Assembly: GCA_031279915.1 (NCBI GenBank)
Contig: JAITHO010000221.1
Coordinates: 1-14,900, forward strand
From: Tannerellaceae bacterium
GTDB lineage: Bacteria; Bacteroidota; Bacteroidia; Bacteroidales; Tannerellaceae
DNA: 14,900 bases
Direction of reading: 5' to 3'
The notes below the pieces were generated by a model. It searched no databases. It was not told the origin of the DNA and saw only the letters and a list, made by a program, of their open reading frames with translations. Below are positions 13,409-14,900 of this stretch, piece after piece (the stretch's first letter is position 1; the number at the start of each line of letters is the position of its first letter). A program made the position numbers and the translations under genes.

Positions 13409-14537
13409 GATATTCCATCTACGACAAACCACAACCGAGGCCGACGGCTTCTGCTGCACGCTGGGAATCGACCACAACAATCCAATCTACAGGATGCACT
13501 TCCCAGGAAACCCTGTAACGCCCGGAGTTTGCATAATTCAGGCATGCAAAGAACTATTCGAAATACAGCTCGGACAACAACTCCGGCTGCAGAGGATCGA
13601 CAATGTCAAGTTCCTCGCAGTCATCAGCCCAAAAGAGCACAACTCCATACGGCTAACTTTCTCCAAGATTACAAGCAATGCCAACCGACTATACTCCTGC
13701 AACGCAATATGCACTGCCGATAACGGAGCAAACAGCATAACCTTCGCCAAGCTCAAACTAACATTCGCCCAAACCGCCGCAGCGCTCGAACAACGAATGA
13801 AACGCAGCGGAACATGCCTCCTCATTCCAACCTACAATCACGGCACATACCTCCGACAAGTCCTCAACGAAGCCCTGCGGCAATCTTCCGACATCATACT
13901 CGTCGACGACGGATCAACCGACAGCGCCAAAACCATCCTCGCCGACTTCGCCCATCGAATCAACATCATCACCCTCCCAACAAACCGCGGAAAAGGATAC
14001 GCACTCGCACAAGGCATGAAACAAGCCATCGCACAAGGATTCCGAAACGTCGTCACCATGGACTCCGACGGACAGCACTCGCCCAACGATCTACGGGCAT
14101 TCCTACAAGCCGCCGAAGACAATCCCGGAGCATTGATCACCGGCGCACGAACCTTCCGAGAAAAACACATGCCCGCAGGAAACCGATTCGCCAACAGATT
14201 CTCGAACTTCTGGTTCACACTACAAACCGGCCGACGGCTCCCAGACACCCAATGCGGATACCGCCTTTATCCATTAAAACATATACAACACATGCGAGCC
14301 ATAGGCGCCCGATACGAAACCGAGCTCGCATGGCTGCTCCAATTCGCATGGAAAAACATCCAAATCATCGCCATACCCATACAGGCCGATTATCGCCCCA
14401 CCGGCGAGCGACCATCACACTACCGACGTAGCATCGACTTCATGCGCATCAGCCTGCTCAACGCCCTGATGTGCTTCGCCGCCATTTTCTACGGATACCC
14501 CAGCCTGCTATACCGCAAGCTCAAACCTCGCCGCTAA
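13395..14537 (+). CDS. Fusion of hotdog dehydratase-like domain (ApeI-like) and family-2 glycosyltransferase
   Basis: 380 residues with two domains in one frame. Domain 1 (about 1-130) is a FabZ/ApeI-like hotdog with MHFPGNPVTPGVCIIQA: His35 matches the FabZ catalytic His, and the residue 14 positions later, where FabZ has the catalytic Glu, is Gln49. Domain 2 (about 138-380) is a GT2 glycosyltransferase: CLLIPTYNHG start, DDGSTD at 171-176, the metal-binding DSDGQH at 223-228 and ARYETELAWL near 305-314. The C-terminus has a hydrophobic stretch (SLLNALMCFAAIFYGYPSLLY), perhaps membrane-associated. In APE clusters these activities are usually neighbouring separate genes (ApeI, ApeJ). An ATG at residue 135 could give a free glycosyltransferase. 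It overlaps the lipoprotein gene by 14 nt. Confidence 0.78.
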   Translation: MTVARIFHLRQTTTEADGFCCTLGIDHNNPIYRMHFPGNPVTPGVCIIQACKELFEIQLGQQLRLQRIDNVKFLAVISPKEHNSIRLTFSKITSNANRLYSCNAICTADNGANSITFAKLKLTFAQTAAALEQRMKRSGTCLLIPTYNHGTYLRQVLNEALRQSSDIILVDDGSTDSAKTILADFAHRINIITLPTNRGKGYALAQGMKQAIAQGFRNVVTMDSDGQHSPNDLRAFLQAAEDNPGALITGARTFREKHMPAGNRFANRFSNFWFTLQTGRRLPDTQCGYRLYPLKHIQHMRAIGARYETELAWLLQFAWKNIQIIAIPIQADYRPTGERPSHYRRSIDFMRISLLNALMCFAAIFYGYPSLLYRKLKPRR

Positions 14538-14625
14538 CACACCTCCCCCACCCTCCCCTTCCCACAATCTTCCCCAAACCTCAATCACCCACTTAATCAT
14601 CTCCTAAAACATTTTTCAGAGCCCA

Positions 14626-14740
14626 ATCACGTATTGTATCAGCCCGGAAAAATCGTCTATAGCCAAATCGCATCATGTATTAGCCTCAAAATAATTTTCA
14701 AGGCTAATACACATCATGTATTATCTCTGAAAAATTGTTT
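14626..14740. repeat. Imperfect short repeats after the operon
   Basis: ATCA(C/T)GTATT recurs at 14626, 14672 and 14713, spacings 46 and 41 bp, each followed within about 20 bp by a GAAAAAT-like or AAAATAATT stretch. The region is A/T-rich and holds no gene. Confidence 0.5.
14677..14710 (+). terminator. Hairpin downstream of the last gene, possible terminator
   Basis: GTATTAGCCT (14677-14686) and AGGCTAATAC (14701-14710) form a perfect 10-bp stem with a 14-nt A/T-rich loop, about 140 bp after the last stop. There is no U-run after it, so a rho-independent role is uncertain; it could equally be a structured repeat. Confidence 0.35.
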
Positions 14741-14756
14741 GTAAATGTGTCAAAAG

Positions 14757-14900
14757 GTCATTCCAGCTCGAAAAACAAGTCATTCCAGCTCGAAAAATAG
14801 GTCATTCCCGCGGAAGGCGGGAATCTCCGATCTCTGAAGGTTTCGATAGTATTTGTCTCATATACAAAAACATACACACGGCCCAGCAGTCGCTCGGTGA
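14757..14900. repeat. GTCATTCCCGC-family repeat element, right copy (cut by window edge)
   Basis: GTCATTCC-type units start at 14757, 14779 and 14801, spacing 22 bp. The last reads GTCATTCCCGC and continues through GGCGGGAATCTCCGATC (to about 14832), matching the left arm at 287-318 with one extra G in the loop. The following sequence (CTCATATACAAAAACATAC and CCCAGCAGTCGCTCGGTGA at the edge) resembles 343-385, including the start of the second arm. So this is a diverged copy of the 265-513 element in the same orientation, incomplete because the window ends. Confidence 0.8.

Noticed and set aside
13814..14431. 205-residue open frame rich in Arg, His, Pro and Thr
   Set aside because: It lies wholly inside the glycosyltransferase domain, which has clear motifs. 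The open frame is a by-product of the G-poor coding strand.
837..14537. Assignment as a true flexirubin (dialkylresorcinol) cluster
   Set aside because: No DarA/DarB-type cyclising condensing enzymes are recognised in the window. Only the aryl-polyene-type part can be supported.

Overview
The window looks like an accessory biosynthetic locus from a member of the Bacteroidota, probably Bacteroidales. The evidence is a TAnnTTTG-type -7 box (TACTTTTG, 797-804) ahead of the first gene, an A/T-rich leader without a strong Shine-Dalgarno sequence, and an ammonia-lyase that closely resembles the Flavobacterium tyrosine ammonia-lyase as I remember it. All supported genes lie on the + strand and run almost head to tail from 837 to 14537, many with start/stop overlaps, which suggests one long operon.

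Gene content is that of a type II fatty-acid/polyketide-like pathway of the aryl polyene (APE)/flexirubin class. A tyrosine/histidine ammonia-lyase (837-2360) could supply a 4-coumarate-type aryl starter. The elongation set is a FabG-like reductase, three ketosynthases with complete Cys-His-His triads (3111, 6573, 8693), a ketosynthase-like protein that has lost the triad (10652), a half-length ketosynthase-like protein (7723), two acyl carrier proteins (4353, 8369), two hotdog dehydratase-type proteins (5702 and the N-terminal domain of 13395) and a hotdog thioesterase (6142). A methyltransferase (4615) could modify the aryl head. The last third is envelope related: a small SMR/EamA-type membrane protein (11704), a LolA-like periplasmic carrier (12325), a lipoprotein (12932) and a family-2 glycosyltransferase fused to the second hotdog domain (13395). 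A pigment-like aryl polyene lipid attached to the outer membrane is the most economical reading. No starter-activating ligase, acyltransferase, MMPL exporter or phosphopantetheinyl transferase is visible, nor any DarA/DarB-type condensing pair, so the product class is inferred.

Non-coding layout: bases 1-252 are six 42-bp tandem units rich in the palindrome GTAACGTTAC. Bases 265-513 hold a large inverted-repeat element built from GTCATTCCCGC/GCGGGAATGAC modules, and a related, edge-truncated copy lies at 14757-14900, so the locus is flanked by copies of one repeat family. A 756-bp gap (9896-10651) in the middle of the operon carries two different arrays, both with a 41-bp period. One has a conserved internal hairpin with covarying arms.

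The most notable points are: (1) the two dehydratase-type hotdogs appear to hold complementary halves of a FabZ active site, His in one and Glu in the other; (2) one of them is fused to a glycosyltransferase; (3) five ketosynthase-family proteins sit in one locus, one only half length and one without its triad; and (4) a hairpin-containing 41-bp repeat array interrupts the operon.
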